Positions 54,398 to 64,000 of a stretch of 64,000 bases of DNA are shown here, one piece after another. Each line of letters begins with the position of its first letter. Position 1 is the first letter of the stretch. The notes under the pieces are model-generated. The model was not told where the DNA came from and searched no databases. It saw only the letters and a list, made by a program, of their open reading frames with translations. Source of the stretch: Lentimicrobiaceae bacterium (GTDB lineage Bacteria > Bacteroidota > Bacteroidia > Bacteroidales > Lentimicrobiaceae); contig JACJXH010000002.1 of the NCBI GenBank assembly GCA_020636745.1, positions 496,001 to 560,000 on the forward strand, in the 5' to 3' direction. A program made the position numbers and the translations under genes.

Positions 54398-54430
54398 CAG
54401 AAAAGCCATCCGTTGTGGATGGCTTTTCTG
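54398..54430. terminator. Bidirectional terminator
   Basis: The arms CAGAAAAGCCATCC/GGATGGCTTTTCTG form a perfect stem with a short loop between the convergent T9SS-protein gene (plus) and glyA (minus). Short A and T runs lie within the arms on both sides. Confidence 0.85.
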
Positions 54431-54446
54431 CTGCTAAAAAATTAAA

Positions 54447-55727
54447 TTACCAGGCGAACAAGGGAAATTCGCCCATCATTTCATTGACTTTATCGCGTAC
54501 ATTTTCAATCACCGATTCATTGTCAATATTGCTCAATACCTCATCAATGAGGTCAACAATTACTGGCATATGTTCTTCTTTCAGGCCACGGGTTGTAACA
54601 GCCGGAGTTCCAACACGGATTCCTGAAGTGGTGAATGGAGAGCGGCTATCGAAAGGTACCATGTTTTTGTTGATGGTAATATCAGCCTTTACCAGGGTAT
54701 TTTCAGCTACTTTGCCTGTAAGTTCAGGAAATTTTGAGCGCAGGTCGATCAACATCAGGTGATTATCGGTGCCACCTGAAATAACATGATAACCTTTGTC
54801 AACAAAAGCTTTGGACATTACCAGTGCGTTTTTCTTTACCTGAATAATGTATTCCATAAATTCGTCGGAAAGTGCCTCTCCGAAAGCGACAGCTTTTGCA
54901 GCAATTACATGTTCCAGCGGTCCGCCCTGAATGCCGGGGAAAACAGCAGAATCGAGCAGTGCTGACATCATCTTCACTTCACCCTTAGGAGTTTTAAGTC
55001 CCCATGGGTTCTCAAAATCTTTTCCCATCAGAATGAGCCCGCCGCGTGGTCCCCTGAGGGTTTTGTGTGTAGTTGTGGTTACAAAATGGCAATAAGGAAT
55101 CGGGTCGTTCAACAGGCCGCGGGCAATGAGTCCGGCAGGATGAGCGATATCAGCAAGCAGTAATGCTCCGATTTTGTCAGCAATCTCGCGCATACGTTTA
55201 AAATCCCAGTCGCGTGAATAGGCTGAAGCACCGGCTATCATGAGTTTTGGTTTTGTTTCCAGTGCAACAGCTTCCATCTTGTCATAATCAATCATCCCGG
55301 TTTCTTCTTCAACGCCGTAAGCTACGGGGTTGTAAAGAATACCTGATGAATTTACCGGAGAGCCATGAGAAAGATGCCCGCCATGTGCCAGGTTCAATCC
55401 CATAAAGGTGTCGCCTGGTTTCAGTACAGTCATTAAAACAGCCATATTGGCCTGTGCTCCGGAATGTGGCTGAACATTGGCCCATTCGGCTCCAAAAAGA
55501 GCTTTGGCGCGGTCAATGGCTAACTGTTCGGTTTGGTCAACAATCTGACATCCACCGTAATACCTTTTTCCGGGATATCCTTCAGCATATTTATTGGTCA
55601 ATACTGAACCCATTGCATCAAGCACCTGCTGACTTACAAAATTCTCAGAAGCAATAAGCTCAATGCCATGCATCTGGCGTTCTTTTTCCTCTTTAATCAG
55701 GTCAAAAACCTGTTTATCCTTTTTCAT
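54447..55727 (-). CDS. glyA: Serine hydroxymethyltransferase
   Basis: The 426-residue PLP enzyme interconverts serine and glycine and supplies one-carbon units as methylene-tetrahydrofolate. It has [12 protein letters not shown] at the N-terminus, [32 protein letters not shown], and the PLP lysine in [14 protein letters not shown]. Length and order are standard. A perfect -7 box lies about 95 bases upstream, leaving a fairly long leader. Confidence 0.97.
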   Translation of the reverse strand: MKKDKQVFDLIKEEKERQMHGIELIASENFVSQQVLDAMGSVLTNKYAEGYPGKRYYGGCQIVDQTEQLAIDRAKALFGAEWANVQPHSGAQANMAVLMTVLKPGDTFMGLNLAHGGHLSHGSPVNSSGILYNPVAYGVEEETGMIDYDKMEAVALETKPKLMIAGASAYSRDWDFKRMREIADKIGALLLADIAHPAGLIARGLLNDPIPYCHFVTTTTHKTLRGPRGGLILMGKDFENPWGLKTPKGEVKMMSALLDSAVFPGIQGGPLEHVIAAKAVAFGEALSDEFMEYIIQVKKNALVMSKAFVDKGYHVISGGTDNHLMLIDLRSKFPELTGKVAENTLVKADITINKNMVPFDSRSPFTTSGIRVGTPAVTTRGLKEEHMPVIVDLIDEVLSNIDNESVIENVRDKVNEMMGEFPLFAW

Positions 55728-55822
55728 GGTAGCAATATGTTTATTATTTATTGTTGTGATGTTGCAATTAACTACTCAGTTTTTATGTTTTTTCATGCCG
55801 GAAATGTTATCCGGAAGTGGTG

Positions 55823-55830
55823 CAAAGGTA
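55823..55830 (-). promoter_or_regulatory. Candidate -7 box for glyA
   Basis: On the minus strand TACCTTTG is a perfect TAnnTTTG, about 95 bases before the glyA ATG. No TTG at a proper distance was seen upstream. The leader of about 90 bases is long for this window, but I find no recognisable riboswitch in it. Confidence 0.4.
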
Positions 55831-55938
55831 TAAAAAGAATATTACGGCATCGATGGCATAATAAAAATCATTTTCATGTTTGACGCTTATTTAATGTCAA
55901 GATTATCAGATTGTAAAGCACGATAATGTTTTAAATTG

Positions 55939-55972
55939 AAAAGGGGGATGGTTTAAATGCCATCCCCCTTTT
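55939..55972 (-). terminator. Intrinsic terminator after the three-BACON protein gene
   Basis: The stem AAAAGGGGGATGG/CCATCCCCCTTTT is perfect over 13 bases with an 8-base loop. It lies 18 bases past the stop codon of the minus-strand gene, with T residues on the minus-strand 3' side. Confidence 0.85.
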
Positions 55973-55990
55973 GCTCCAAGTCAATGCTTC

Positions 55991-58900
55991 TTATTTTATA
56001 ACAACTACTTTTCTGGTTATCAGACTGGTTTCAGTTTTTATACGGAAACTGTAAGTGCCTTCTGTGTAGTCTGAAAGATCAAAGCTGTATCGGTTTTCAC
56101 CAGAACATGATTTTCTGAAAATTGTATGCCCGGTTAGGTCAATCAGCTGAACTTCCATTGCTGGAAAACGTTTGGGGTCAACTTCAAGTACGAAAACTCC
56201 TTTGGTAGGATTCGGATAGATGCGAAATCCCTTGTCAGCATACTCATCTGTTGACAGAGTAGAGCTCGCCTGAGTTACTGTAACCAACTGTGGCCCTCTG
56301 CCTTCAATAACAACCGAAATGGTTGATTTGCGTTCGGCATAGTAAGGATTTTGGAGATAAGTGGCAACCAGCGTTCCATCCCCGGCTCCCGATGGAGTTA
56401 CAGTAAGCCATGCTGAATCTGCTGTTGCAGTCCAGTTTGTATTTGATGCAATGTCAAAGTTAACGCTTCCGGCAAAATCATCAACATTGATATTTTCAGG
56501 AGTTACCGTTATCACAGGCATTGCAGCATCCTGGGTTATTGTAACTGTAACAGGCTCTAATCCTTCAACATTAATGATGATGGATGCAATACGTGATGCA
56601 GCCCAGGTGTTTTGCTGGTAGTCAACAGAAATACTTCCGTTGCCATTGCCTGATGCGGATAAAGTGCACCAGCCTGATTCAGTTGAAGCAGTCCAGGCAG
56701 CATTGGAGGTTACATTAAATGTTACATTTCCGGCAAGTGTGTCCACGTCAAAATTTCCCGGTTCTACATTCAGTACAGGTAATGCACCGGCCTGAACAAC
56801 AGTAACAACCACCGGTTCAAGTCCTTCAACCGCAACTGCTAAATAAGCGGTTCGTTCGGATGCTATTAAATTCTGAGTATAACTGGCTGTTAAAATTCCG
56901 TTTCCAAGACCACCTGAGGTTACATTACACCATTCAGCATCGCTCTGCGTTGTCCAGCCTGCATTGCTTGATATTTCAAACCCGGTAGAGCCTGCAACAT
57001 CAGACACCTGCTGACTTAAAGGATTCACCGAAAGGGCAGGAGGTGCTGAAGCTGTAGTGGCATCGTCTGTTATTCCTCCTGAATAGTTAAGGTCGTTGTC
57101 GATGGAATATGCTTTGTAATAATAAGTTGTTCCGGAAGCCAATCCGTTGTGATTAAATGATGTGGCATCTCCTGTATACAAAACGGTTCCTCCGTCAGTA
57201 AAAACATCACCAGCAGCGTACGTAGTGCCGGCTGTAGGCGATCCAAATACACCATCGGTTGACCAGACAACCAGTACATTGTTGCTGGCTGCATTTTTTG
57301 TCCAGCTCAGGTCTATTTGTGTTTCGCCGGCAACTGTAGCATCAAAAGCGACTGGGTTTTCAACAAGGCTTACACAACTCACACTGGCCACCCAGCCGGT
57401 TGAGTTAAAACTTTGATTTGAATGAAATACAACTGTAAGAGAGCCTGTTTCATTGTCGGATGTAATAATGCCCGGAGAATCGGTGCCACACCAGGTTCCG
57501 ATTTTGGCCGACAAAATATTATTGCCATTATAAATGGTAAGGTAATCACTTGCACAATTGGTGCTCGATTGTAAGCTGAATTCGCTGAAATTCAAACTTA
57601 TCTGATGATTAGGTACCGAAGCGTTTAATATCATGGTATAATCAAGATTATTGCCATAATTTCCGTTTGGTCCTCCCGGATCAGAAAATGTTCCGTTACA
57701 GGTAGTAAGGCTTGTATTGCTGATCACAAATGCATCGCCAACAATATTAATATAATCGGTTTTGGTGTTGGTATTGTTGCCGTTTACTGTTAATGAAATG
57801 GTTTTTGGCCCTGCACTTGAGTAGGTTACCATGTGGGGTCCTTGTGTGGTGGCTGTTTGAGGTGATGCATCAGCTCCGAAATCCCACAACCAGGAGGTTG
57901 CGTTACAGGTTGATTCATCGCTAAAACTAACAGCGTTGTCAATAACAACAGTTAATGAACTGGCACTAAACTCCGCATTTGCCTCATTCACTGAAATATA
58001 CGCGGTTTTGGTTTCAGTATCAGAACCTACGCCGTTAGTGGCTGTCAGACTTACATCATAATTACCAAAGGCAGTGAACTGAACTTTTGGATTTTGTGAT
58101 GTTGAGCTTGTTCCTTCAACGTAAATGAAAGTACCCGGGGTGATTGTCCATTCCCATGTTGCCGGGGCAGCTGTGGTGAGGTCGGTAAAAGCAACCGTTG
58201 AGTTGAGGCATGGAAGTGTATTGTCGGCAATAAAGTTCGTATTTGGGCCCAAAGGGCCGATATTGAATGCTGCTATTCTGGTTTTTCTGCCGCTGTTGTT
58301 ATATTGATTGGTGTACCAGAATGTTTCATCATCGGCAGGGTCGACACAAAGCAGTGAATAATCGCCCCATCTTTCAGCGCCAGTTTGCGAAGATGTTCCT
58401 TCCCAAATTAAGCCCTCCGGAACATCCATTATTCCTGTTGCATTGGCATATGCTTCGGCAGTTTGTCCAGTAAAACGAATGCCCGGGAAGACGCTGCTGC
58501 TTGAAATTGAATATCCAAGGCCGAGTTCACCGCTTCCGTTCATCATGATACTTCCCATCCAGCGCGAGTGTTCATCAGGGGCATACGTGCCCTGCTGCCT
58601 GACTGACCAGTCTCCCGTTGTCTTACGCAGTTCATACCAACGAACCCCTGCATGGTCGGTTGCATCCACATCAACTGTATGACAACATACGATTGTTTGG
58701 TAAGTACCAAAATTGCGATACTGAGGAACATTCATGATAACCTGGGGAATAGCATCAAGCTCTTGACTTGTGTTAGGCTGTTTAATGTTGGTCCAGTTAT
58801 TGCCAAAATTACTGTCAAATGGAGCAACGTCTATTTGCTGAACGCGGTTAAATGTTGAGTTTGATGTTGTTGTCCAGTCAACATCAAGTTCGTATAGCCA

Positions 58901-59833
58901 TAATTGGTCGCTTCCTCCACCAATGGCATCATCGTTAAATGCAATAAAGAGTCCGGGTTCACCTTCTGGTGCAGCGGGACCATCATTATCTAAAGGTGGA
59001 ACCATCATAAAACCATCAATGGACGAAGGCCTCCATGGGTTGTTAAAAGCTACCATTTTGGGGCTGGTTCCTCCTGAAAGCATGACCTCACGTTCAAATA
59101 CATAAATGTCGTTCCCATTTCCGGTATTGGTTCCCATATAATAGCCATCGCGCCAGATTCCGAACTTTTCATAATCAGGCATTCCGGTCATGTTAAATGA
59201 ATACTGATACCAGGCGCCTGTTGGGTCATTGGTTACTGAAACAGCAACCAACATTCTGTCAGGCGAGCCACATAACGAGAACTCTGCAGCCATCCATCGG
59301 TCAGCCATTTCATCGTAAAGAATGATAGGGTCGCCATCATTGCAATTTGCACCTGGTACGCTTCCAAAAAGCAAATTCATGTTGGTTGGCCCAGCCAGTT
59401 TGGTGCCTGTTTTCGTATAAATAGCGTAAGTAGAGTTTACGGTCTGCATATAGTGGTCAGGGCCGGCAGTACCATTATCGTCAGGCGGAAAATAAGGAGA
59501 TGTCTGACCATTAAAACTTACAACAGGCTCAGAAGCAACACCGCCACTTTTGCCCATTTTTTTTTGCCAAACGGCATCTGGCCCTTTAGGCAGTGCTGTT
59601 TCGGCATAGGGGAAGGTGCGGTTTCTGAGTTTTGGGTTCAGAAGTTTTTCGCTGGCTTTGGCTACCATTTCGTCAAACTCTTGCTGTGTCAGTGCTGGCA
59701 ACTCTTTCAGAGGCTTACTTATTCCGATAAGCGTGCCTTCTCCTACAGTGGCAGGACTCTGTGCTCCTTGCTGAGCCTGACCGGTAAAATAAAACAGGCT
59801 TACCATAAATATGGTAATGAAAAAAGATCTCAT
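55991..59833 (-). CDS. T9SS-exported surface protein with PKD, CUB and three BACON domains
   Basis: The 1280-residue protein has a signal peptide (about 1-20, ending FTGQAQ). An N-terminal region of about 500 residues is close to that of the 1758-residue protein at 22413-27689 (NGTAGPDHYMQTVNSTYAIY, YQTIVCCHTVDVDATDHAG). Two PKD-like modules, one CUB domain (ASDYLTIYNGNN, TGSLTVVFHSNQS), a fibronectin-III module, three BACON domains and a type A T9SS sorting domain (ending TRKVVVIK) follow. The paralogue swaps the PKD and CUB modules for FnIII and cleaved-adhesin modules and has nine BACON domains, so the head is conserved and the tail varies. Its function is probably surface binding; the ligand is unknown. 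Confidence 0.92.
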   Translation of the reverse strand: MRSFFITIFMVSLFYFTGQAQQGAQSPATVGEGTLIGISKPLKELPALTQQEFDEMVAKASEKLLNPKLRNRTFPYAETALPKGPDAVWQKKMGKSGGVASEPVVSFNGQTSPYFPPDDNGTAGPDHYMQTVNSTYAIYTKTGTKLAGPTNMNLLFGSVPGANCNDGDPIILYDEMADRWMAAEFSLCGSPDRMLVAVSVTNDPTGAWYQYSFNMTGMPDYEKFGIWRDGYYMGTNTGNGNDIYVFEREVMLSGGTSPKMVAFNNPWRPSSIDGFMMVPPLDNDGPAAPEGEPGLFIAFNDDAIGGGSDQLWLYELDVDWTTTSNSTFNRVQQIDVAPFDSNFGNNWTNIKQPNTSQELDAIPQVIMNVPQYRNFGTYQTIVCCHTVDVDATDHAGVRWYELRKTTGDWSVRQQGTYAPDEHSRWMGSIMMNGSGELGLGYSISSSSVFPGIRFTGQTAEAYANATGIMDVPEGLIWEGTSSQTGAERWGDYSLLCVDPADDETFWYTNQYNNSGRKTRIAAFNIGPLGPNTNFIADNTLPCLNSTVAFTDLTTAAPATWEWTITPGTFIYVEGTSSTSQNPKVQFTAFGNYDVSLTATNGVGSDTETKTAYISVNEANAEFSASSLTVVIDNAVSFSDESTCNATSWLWDFGADASPQTATTQGPHMVTYSSAGPKTISLTVNGNNTNTKTDYINIVGDAFVISNTSLTTCNGTFSDPGGPNGNYGNNLDYTMILNASVPNHQISLNFSEFSLQSSTNCASDYLTIYNGNNILSAKIGTWCGTDSPGIITSDNETGSLTVVFHSNQSFNSTGWVASVSCVSLVENPVAFDATVAGETQIDLSWTKNAASNNVLVVWSTDGVFGSPTAGTTYAAGDVFTDGGTVLYTGDATSFNHNGLASGTTYYYKAYSIDNDLNYSGGITDDATTASAPPALSVNPLSQQVSDVAGSTGFEISSNAGWTTQSDAEWCNVTSGGLGNGILTASYTQNLIASERTAYLAVAVEGLEPVVVTVVQAGALPVLNVEPGNFDVDTLAGNVTFNVTSNAAWTASTESGWCTLSASGNGNGSISVDYQQNTWAASRIASIIINVEGLEPVTVTITQDAAMPVITVTPENINVDDFAGSVNFDIASNTNWTATADSAWLTVTPSGAGDGTLVATYLQNPYYAERKSTISVVIEGRGPQLVTVTQASSTLSTDEYADKGFRIYPNPTKGVFVLEVDPKRFPAMEVQLIDLTGHTIFRKSCSGENRYSFDLSDYTEGTYSFRIKTETSLITRKVVVIK

Positions 59834-59904
59834 TTGCTTGATATTTGGTTCGTTTTTGGTGAGTTCTTCCGATTAGAATCCCTATCGTCCATCGGAAATT
59901 GTGT

Positions 59905-59912
59905 CAAAGATA
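59905..59912 (-). promoter_or_regulatory. Candidate -7 box for the three-BACON protein gene
   Basis: On the minus strand TATCTTTG is a perfect TAnnTTTG, 72 bases before the ATG. No well-placed TTG was seen. An 18-base palindrome lies 77 bases further upstream. Confidence 0.4.
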
Positions 59913-59988
59913 TATTTTATTTAAACAGGGTCTGATGAAGCATTTTTTTAAACCCTGATTTATCGGCAAGGCTTTTAGACAGATAATG

Positions 59989-60006
59989 TCATAATATATA
60001 TTATGA
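59989..60006. promoter_or_regulatory. 18-base perfect palindrome between divergent T9SS genes
   Basis: TCATAATATATATTATGA is its own reverse complement. It lies in the 343-base gap between the divergent genes at 55991-59833 and 60177-62264. A looser outer pair (ATGTC on the left, GACAT on the right) extends the symmetry. It could be an operator for a dimeric regulator or simply an AT-rich cruciform. Apart from this site and the two -7 boxes, the gap holds nothing I can support. Confidence 0.4.
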
Positions 60007-60164
60007 TATTGACATACAGGTATATGTGAGCATAGCCGGCCTTTACAGGTATTTAAAGTTTTCCGCATCATTTTATTTATGCTGTGTTGTCTTTTCTAAA
60101 AAACAGAATGGCATAATAATTAATTGCGAAACGAGTTTATTTAATCGGGCATGTTTGATTTTTA

Positions 60165-60172
60165 TAACTTTG
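60165..60172 (+). promoter_or_regulatory. -7 box directly in front of the type B T9SS gene (leaderless start)
   Basis: TAACTTTG ends four bases before the ATG at 60177. This is the same sequence and spacing as upstream of tilS, so transcription should start at or beside the ATG. No -33 TTG with good spacing is seen. Confidence 0.5.
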
Positions 60173-60176
60173 CAGC

Positions 60177-62264
60177 ATGAAAAAAGTAATTTTAAATATA
60201 GCTTCTTTCCTTCTGTTTATAGGCTTTACATTGCTTTTATTGATTTCCGGTCAGGCGAAAGCAGCACTGCCGGTACCGGTAGTAAAATGTATTTCCGTTG
60301 TGAATAATGGTTCTATAAGTGTATCGTGGACTGTTGAACCCGGCAGTTTTGATGGAATCAGGATTTATTATAAAAATCTTGTTGATTTATCAGGAGGTAC
60401 ATTTGATATAGGCTCTTCAATCATAAGTACCCAGGTGCCGGTTACCAATGCCCTTTCTGATGGCTACGAAGTTTATTTGAAAACTTTTAAAAGTAACAGC
60501 CCCCCGATACCGGAAGAGCTCTCTGACGAATCTCTCCATGCATTCAGCATTAAGCTTGATGTTTCGAATGTGAGTGACCAGAAAGGCATTGCCAGGCTTT
60601 CATGGAACAGGATCAATGCGGCTTTTAACGGTAACTATACAATTTGGCGCTCATTAGATGGTGTAATTTTCAATGATGTTGGCACCACAACAGACCTTAA
60701 TTACGATGATATTCTGAATGGTTCTCAGTTTTGCATGGACGATACACAGGTGTATTATAAAATTGAATACAATGATGCTGCTGTCGGGTCTAGCAACTGT
60801 AATTCATTTTCTACCATTGCCAGTGGGTTGTTTAAAGATGATAACCCACCCGAGGATCCTGTTTTATCATATGTAACGATGAATAACGGTTTGGCCGAAA
60901 TTCGCTGGGCTGCAAGTACTTCGCCTGATGTTGCTTCTTATATTGTTGAACTAAAGGACGCAAGTGGCCCATGGAACATCATAGGGAACCTTCCTGTAAC
61001 CAATGGTAATAAATTTATACACAATCCTTCGTCAACGCTTATTGATCCTTGTAACACCATTCTTACTTATGCAGTAAGAGCCGTAGACATTTGTGGTAAT
61101 GAAAGCGACGGGGATATAAATTACCTCAAGCCTCATAACAATATCGTTTTATCAGGCGAAACAGAATCAACCTGTGGCAGAAGTGCTGTGCTTACCTGGA
61201 ATGCTTATCAGAATATGGATCCGCCTGTTTCAAAATACATTATTTATCGTAGAGAAGCGGGTGCCCCTATGCAATTGATTGATACAGTGTCAGCTGATGA
61301 ACTGACTTATACTGACAATTCGATATATCCCAATGTGGCTTACTTTTATAAAGTAACAGCTGAAAACGGGATTGACAGAAAGATATCATCCAGTTGCGAA
61401 TTGGAGATAACAGCTACTCCAGTATCTCTTGACAACTTTGATATGAATTATATTACAGTTGCCAATAACGATCACATTGAGCTTTTTGCCAATGCCAACC
61501 CGGCTGATGTAATTCAATCACTTGCTATCGGACGTTCTTCAACCGATGGCGGTTCACTCTCAAATGTTGATATTATTCCCTGGGGTGGTACCAATCCGGT
61601 AGAGGTAGCTGACTTTTTGGCTGAGGTTAACAGCACCAGTTATTATTATACGATTACAGCATATGATTCATGCAATTTCCCGTTGGCGACAACAACTGTT
61701 TTCAGAAGTATATTTCTTCAGATTGCTCCGGTAGGAAATGACAGATACAGATTGAGCTGGAATGCCTTTGAAGGCTGGGATGATACATATGAATACCAGG
61801 TATTCAGGGTTGTTGATGGGGTGGTAGATGCTGCTTTTCCTGAATTGCTTTCGTCCAGTCAGCTGGTTTTTGTCGATAATATTTCAGGCGTTTTGGCGAG
61901 CAGTATTTCATACTATGTTGAAGCTGTCAGAATTGATGATGGAGTCAGAAGCCGTTCAAATGAGGTGCAGATTGCTGCTGATACACAGGTAAAATTACCA
62001 ACAGCTTTTAAGCCCGGTTCAGATAACTCAATAACCAATACATTCAAACCACTGCTCCGGTTTTTTGATGCTGGATCATACTCCCTCATGATTTATAATC
62101 GCTGGGGGCAGCAGGTATTTTCAACCAACGACCCGACCAAAGGCTGGGATGGCCTGGTGAATGGCAATGAAGCATCTGCAGGACTTTATGCCTGGGTGCT
62201 TACTTTTAATGATCTCAACGGGAACAAAACAACCGAAAAAGGGGCTGTTATGCTCTTAAGGTAA
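60177..62264 (+). CDS. T9SS type B (CHU_C) exported multi-fibronectin protein
   Basis: The 695-residue protein has a signal peptide (about 1-29, ending QAKAA) and about six fibronectin-III-like repeats (for example ISVSWTVEPGSFDGIRIYY and RYRLSWNAFEGWDDTYEYQVFRV). A C-terminal gliding-motility-associated type B T9SS sorting domain (LPTAFKPGSD, MIYNRWGQQVF, GWDGLVNG, SAGLYAWVLTF) ends it. Type B signals lead to surface attachment in several Bacteroidota. It probably serves adhesion or structure; no catalytic domain is visible. It is the only type B client among the six T9SS clients in the window. Confidence 0.88.
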   Translation: MKKVILNIASFLLFIGFTLLLLISGQAKAALPVPVVKCISVVNNGSISVSWTVEPGSFDGIRIYYKNLVDLSGGTFDIGSSIISTQVPVTNALSDGYEVYLKTFKSNSPPIPEELSDESLHAFSIKLDVSNVSDQKGIARLSWNRINAAFNGNYTIWRSLDGVIFNDVGTTTDLNYDDILNGSQFCMDDTQVYYKIEYNDAAVGSSNCNSFSTIASGLFKDDNPPEDPVLSYVTMNNGLAEIRWAASTSPDVASYIVELKDASGPWNIIGNLPVTNGNKFIHNPSSTLIDPCNTILTYAVRAVDICGNESDGDINYLKPHNNIVLSGETESTCGRSAVLTWNAYQNMDPPVSKYIIYRREAGAPMQLIDTVSADELTYTDNSIYPNVAYFYKVTAENGIDRKISSSCELEITATPVSLDNFDMNYITVANNDHIELFANANPADVIQSLAIGRSSTDGGSLSNVDIIPWGGTNPVEVADFLAEVNSTSYYYTITAYDSCNFPLATTTVFRSIFLQIAPVGNDRYRLSWNAFEGWDDTYEYQVFRVVDGVVDAAFPELLSSSQLVFVDNISGVLASSISYYVEAVRIDDGVRSRSNEVQIAADTQVKLPTAFKPGSDNSITNTFKPLLRFFDAGSYSLMIYNRWGQQVFSTNDPTKGWDGLVNGNEASAGLYAWVLTFNDLNGNKTTEKGAVMLLR

Positions 62265-62271
62265 CTCAGCG

Positions 62272-64000
62272 CTATTCTTCAACGCGGTTTTTTACGTATT
62301 TTTCGAGCCACTGATCGGTTTCCCAAAGCATATGCATGATGTTTTCCCGGGCGTTATATCCATGACTTTCATATGGCAGTAACACCAATCTGGCTGTGCC
62401 TCCCAACCCTTTAATGGCGCCAAAAAGGCGTTCGCTTTGCAGGGTAAAAGTTCCCGGATTGTTATCAGCATCACCATGTATAAGCAGGAGGGGTTCATTA
62501 ATTTTATCGGCATGCACAAAAGGCGACATGGTCAGATACACTTCAGGTGCCTCCCAGAATGTGCGTTCTTCAGATTGAAACCCAAAAGGTGTCAGACTCC
62601 GGTTGTAAGCTCCGCTTCGGGCAATTCCAGCAGCAAAAAGGTCGCAATGTGCCATCAGATTGGCTGTCATAAATGCACCATATGAGTGCCCTCCAATCGC
62701 AATTCTTCTGCGGTCGGCAACACCTCTGGCAACGGCATAGTCAATAGCAGCAGCTGCATTTGAAACAAGCTGTTCAACAAATGAATCGTTGGGCTCACTA
62801 TTTCCTTCGCCGATAATGGGGAAGTCAGCATCATCAAGTATTGCATAGCCTCTGGCTGCCCAATATACAGGTGATCCGTAGTATAACTGAACAAAAGTAT
62901 GGGGCGATTCCTTAATCTGACCAGCTTGCTGAGCATCCTTGTATTCAACCGGGTATGCCCACATCAACATTGGCAGCCGGCCATCTCGCAATGAGTCGTA
63001 ACCCGAGGGCAGGTAAAGTGTAGCTGATAAGTCTACCCCATCAGCTCTTTTATACCTTACCCTTTCTTTGCTAACCCCCATAAACGATGCATAAGGATTG
63101 GGAAAAGATGTCAGTGGTTTTAATTTTTGATTTGTTCGCAGGAAAAAGTTCGGGTTTTGCTCCTTGCTTTCAACTGACGTAATCATCTTTTTAGCTGTTG
63201 GATCAACCACCCTTACAATTGATTCATAGGTAGAAATTCCGTCAGCTTGCCATAGACGGTGGCTTTTTAGCTGTTTGATGTCAAACTCATCCACAAATGG
63301 TTTGTTCCCTTCAGGAGAATAACCTTCGCCTTGTAAATAAAGCTTTTTCCCGTCTGAAGAGAACCATAATGTTCTTTCGTTATATTGATTCCGTTTAGTA
63401 AGAAAATCACCCGGGTCGCCATAGTAATCTTCAGTTGAGCGATTAAATATAATTTTGGGGTCGGCATTTTCTTTTGATGGATCAATAAAGTAAGTAATGG
63501 TGTTTCTGTTTTTCCACCAGTAATCATAAATTACAGCCATTTTCTGGTTGCCCCAGGTTGCTCCGTAATATCTGTTTCTGGTGGCGGCTAAAAAGCGCGC
63601 ATTTCCTGAAAAAGGGGCATCGGACTGATAAACTTTATCGCGGAAAGCAACCTCAACGGACGGGTCTCCACCATCCTGAGCTTCAGCCCAAACCAAACTT
63701 GCAGGCATATCTGACCGCCAGCTGATTGAACGTTTTCCTGTTTCTGTGGCATCAAAACCGTTGGGAAGCTCTTCTACAAGCTGACGGTTGTAAAAGTTCA
63801 GAAGAAAACTGCCATCCGGCTTGTAGATATCATACGAAACCGGAAATCTGTATTGCGGTACAATATATGAATACGGCCTTTTGATGGTTTGAACGAGTAT
63901 ATAATTGCCATCGGGCGAAAATGAAACCGATCGGTAAATGGCTTTTGGTAAGAAGTCTGTTATTTTGCCATTCATCTCAATGCGTTTGAGTTCAGCCTGA
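62272..64000 (-). CDS. S9-family serine peptidase (glutamyl endopeptidase-like), 5' part outside the window
   Basis: The visible 576 codons cover the later part of the propeller domain and the whole catalytic domain. The triad is intact: Ser in GGHSYGAFM, Asp in HGDADNNPGT and His in YESHGYNARE. Flanking sequence (GIARSGAYNRSLTPFGFQSEERTFWEAPEVY) matches the S9D glutamyl-endopeptidase group of prolyl-oligopeptidase-like enzymes. The frame stays open to the right edge, past the Met at 63975 (upstream residues QAELKRIE), and family members have about 800 residues. The true start therefore lies outside the window. These enzymes are generally periplasmic or secreted peptidases. Confidence 0.9.
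   Translation of the reverse strand, partial: QAELKRIEMNGKITDFLPKAIYRSVSFSPDGNYILVQTIKRPYSYIVPQYRFPVSYDIYKPDGSFLLNFYNRQLVEELPNGFDATETGKRSISWRSDMPASLVWAEAQDGGDPSVEVAFRDKVYQSDAPFSGNARFLAATRNRYYGATWGNQKMAVIYDYWWKNRNTITYFIDPSKENADPKIIFNRSTEDYYGDPGDFLTKRNQYNERTLWFSSDGKKLYLQGEGYSPEGNKPFVDEFDIKQLKSHRLWQADGISTYESIVRVVDPTAKKMITSVESKEQNPNFFLRTNQKLKPLTSFPNPYASFMGVSKERVRYKRADGVDLSATLYLPSGYDSLRDGRLPMLMWAYPVEYKDAQQAGQIKESPHTFVQLYYGSPVYWAARGYAILDDADFPIIGEGNSEPNDSFVEQLVSNAAAAIDYAVARGVADRRRIAIGGHSYGAFMTANLMAHCDLFAAGIARSGAYNRSLTPFGFQSEERTFWEAPEVYLTMSPFVHADKINEPLLLIHGDADNNPGTFTLQSERLFGAIKGLGGTARLVLLPYESHGYNARENIMHMLWETDQWLEKYVKNRVEE

Overview
The window comes from a member of the phylum Bacteroidota, probably near the order Bacteroidales. 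The evidence is: six genes ending in type IX secretion (T9SS) sorting domains; repeated -7 promoter boxes of the Bacteroidota form TAnnTTTG instead of sigma70 boxes; few Shine-Dalgarno sites; and a KorAB-type 2-oxoacid:ferredoxin oxidoreductase beside a ferredoxin. GC content looks moderate (about 40% by eye). I saw no rRNA, tRNA, CRISPR array, transposase or integrase. Most of the window is ordinary chromosome with two accessory-looking stretches.

Layout. 1-3018: the tail of an RsbW-like ATPase, an Nramp-like transporter with altered metal-site motifs, and a polytopic membrane protein resembling GT-C glycosyltransferases. 3095-10764: a 2-oxoglutarate block with sucAB (dehydrogenase E1 and E2) on the minus strand, a 2x[4Fe-4S] ferredoxin, and divergent korAB on the plus strand, so both the NAD-linked and the ferredoxin-linked route are encoded side by side. 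11009-19923: an ABC importer of the TrpXYZ/COG2984 type with four substrate-binding modules in three proteins, a STAS-domain protein inside the operon, and then a partner-switching pair (RsbW-like kinase plus STAS antagonist) and a class III nucleotidyl cyclase. This looks like an uptake or sensing system wired to partner switching.

19976-29848: a probable outer-membrane barrel remnant, small membrane and DUF proteins, a 1758-residue T9SS surface protein with eight nearly identical 261-bp BACON repeats plus a ninth divergent one, a CDGSH iron-sulfur protein, a GNAT protein and a T9SS-exported cupredoxin. 30202-33874: a compact four-gene unit holding a signal-less GH19 endolysin-like enzyme, a secreted trypsin-like protease, and two mutually related membrane proteins that bracket the protease. 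I regard this as the best candidate for an undescribed system.

33934-53000: mainly housekeeping genes: an acyl-CoA synthetase, tilS, dsbD, an FG-GAP T9SS protein, an M20 dipeptidase, gap, ppk1 with a SixA-type phosphatase, xseA, xseB, a KefB-like antiporter, and psuK/psuG for pseudouridine breakdown. 53295-64000: three more T9SS clients, including a paralogue of the BACON protein with only three BACON domains and one type B (CHU_C) client, plus glyA and an S9 prolyl-oligopeptidase-family enzyme that runs off the right edge.
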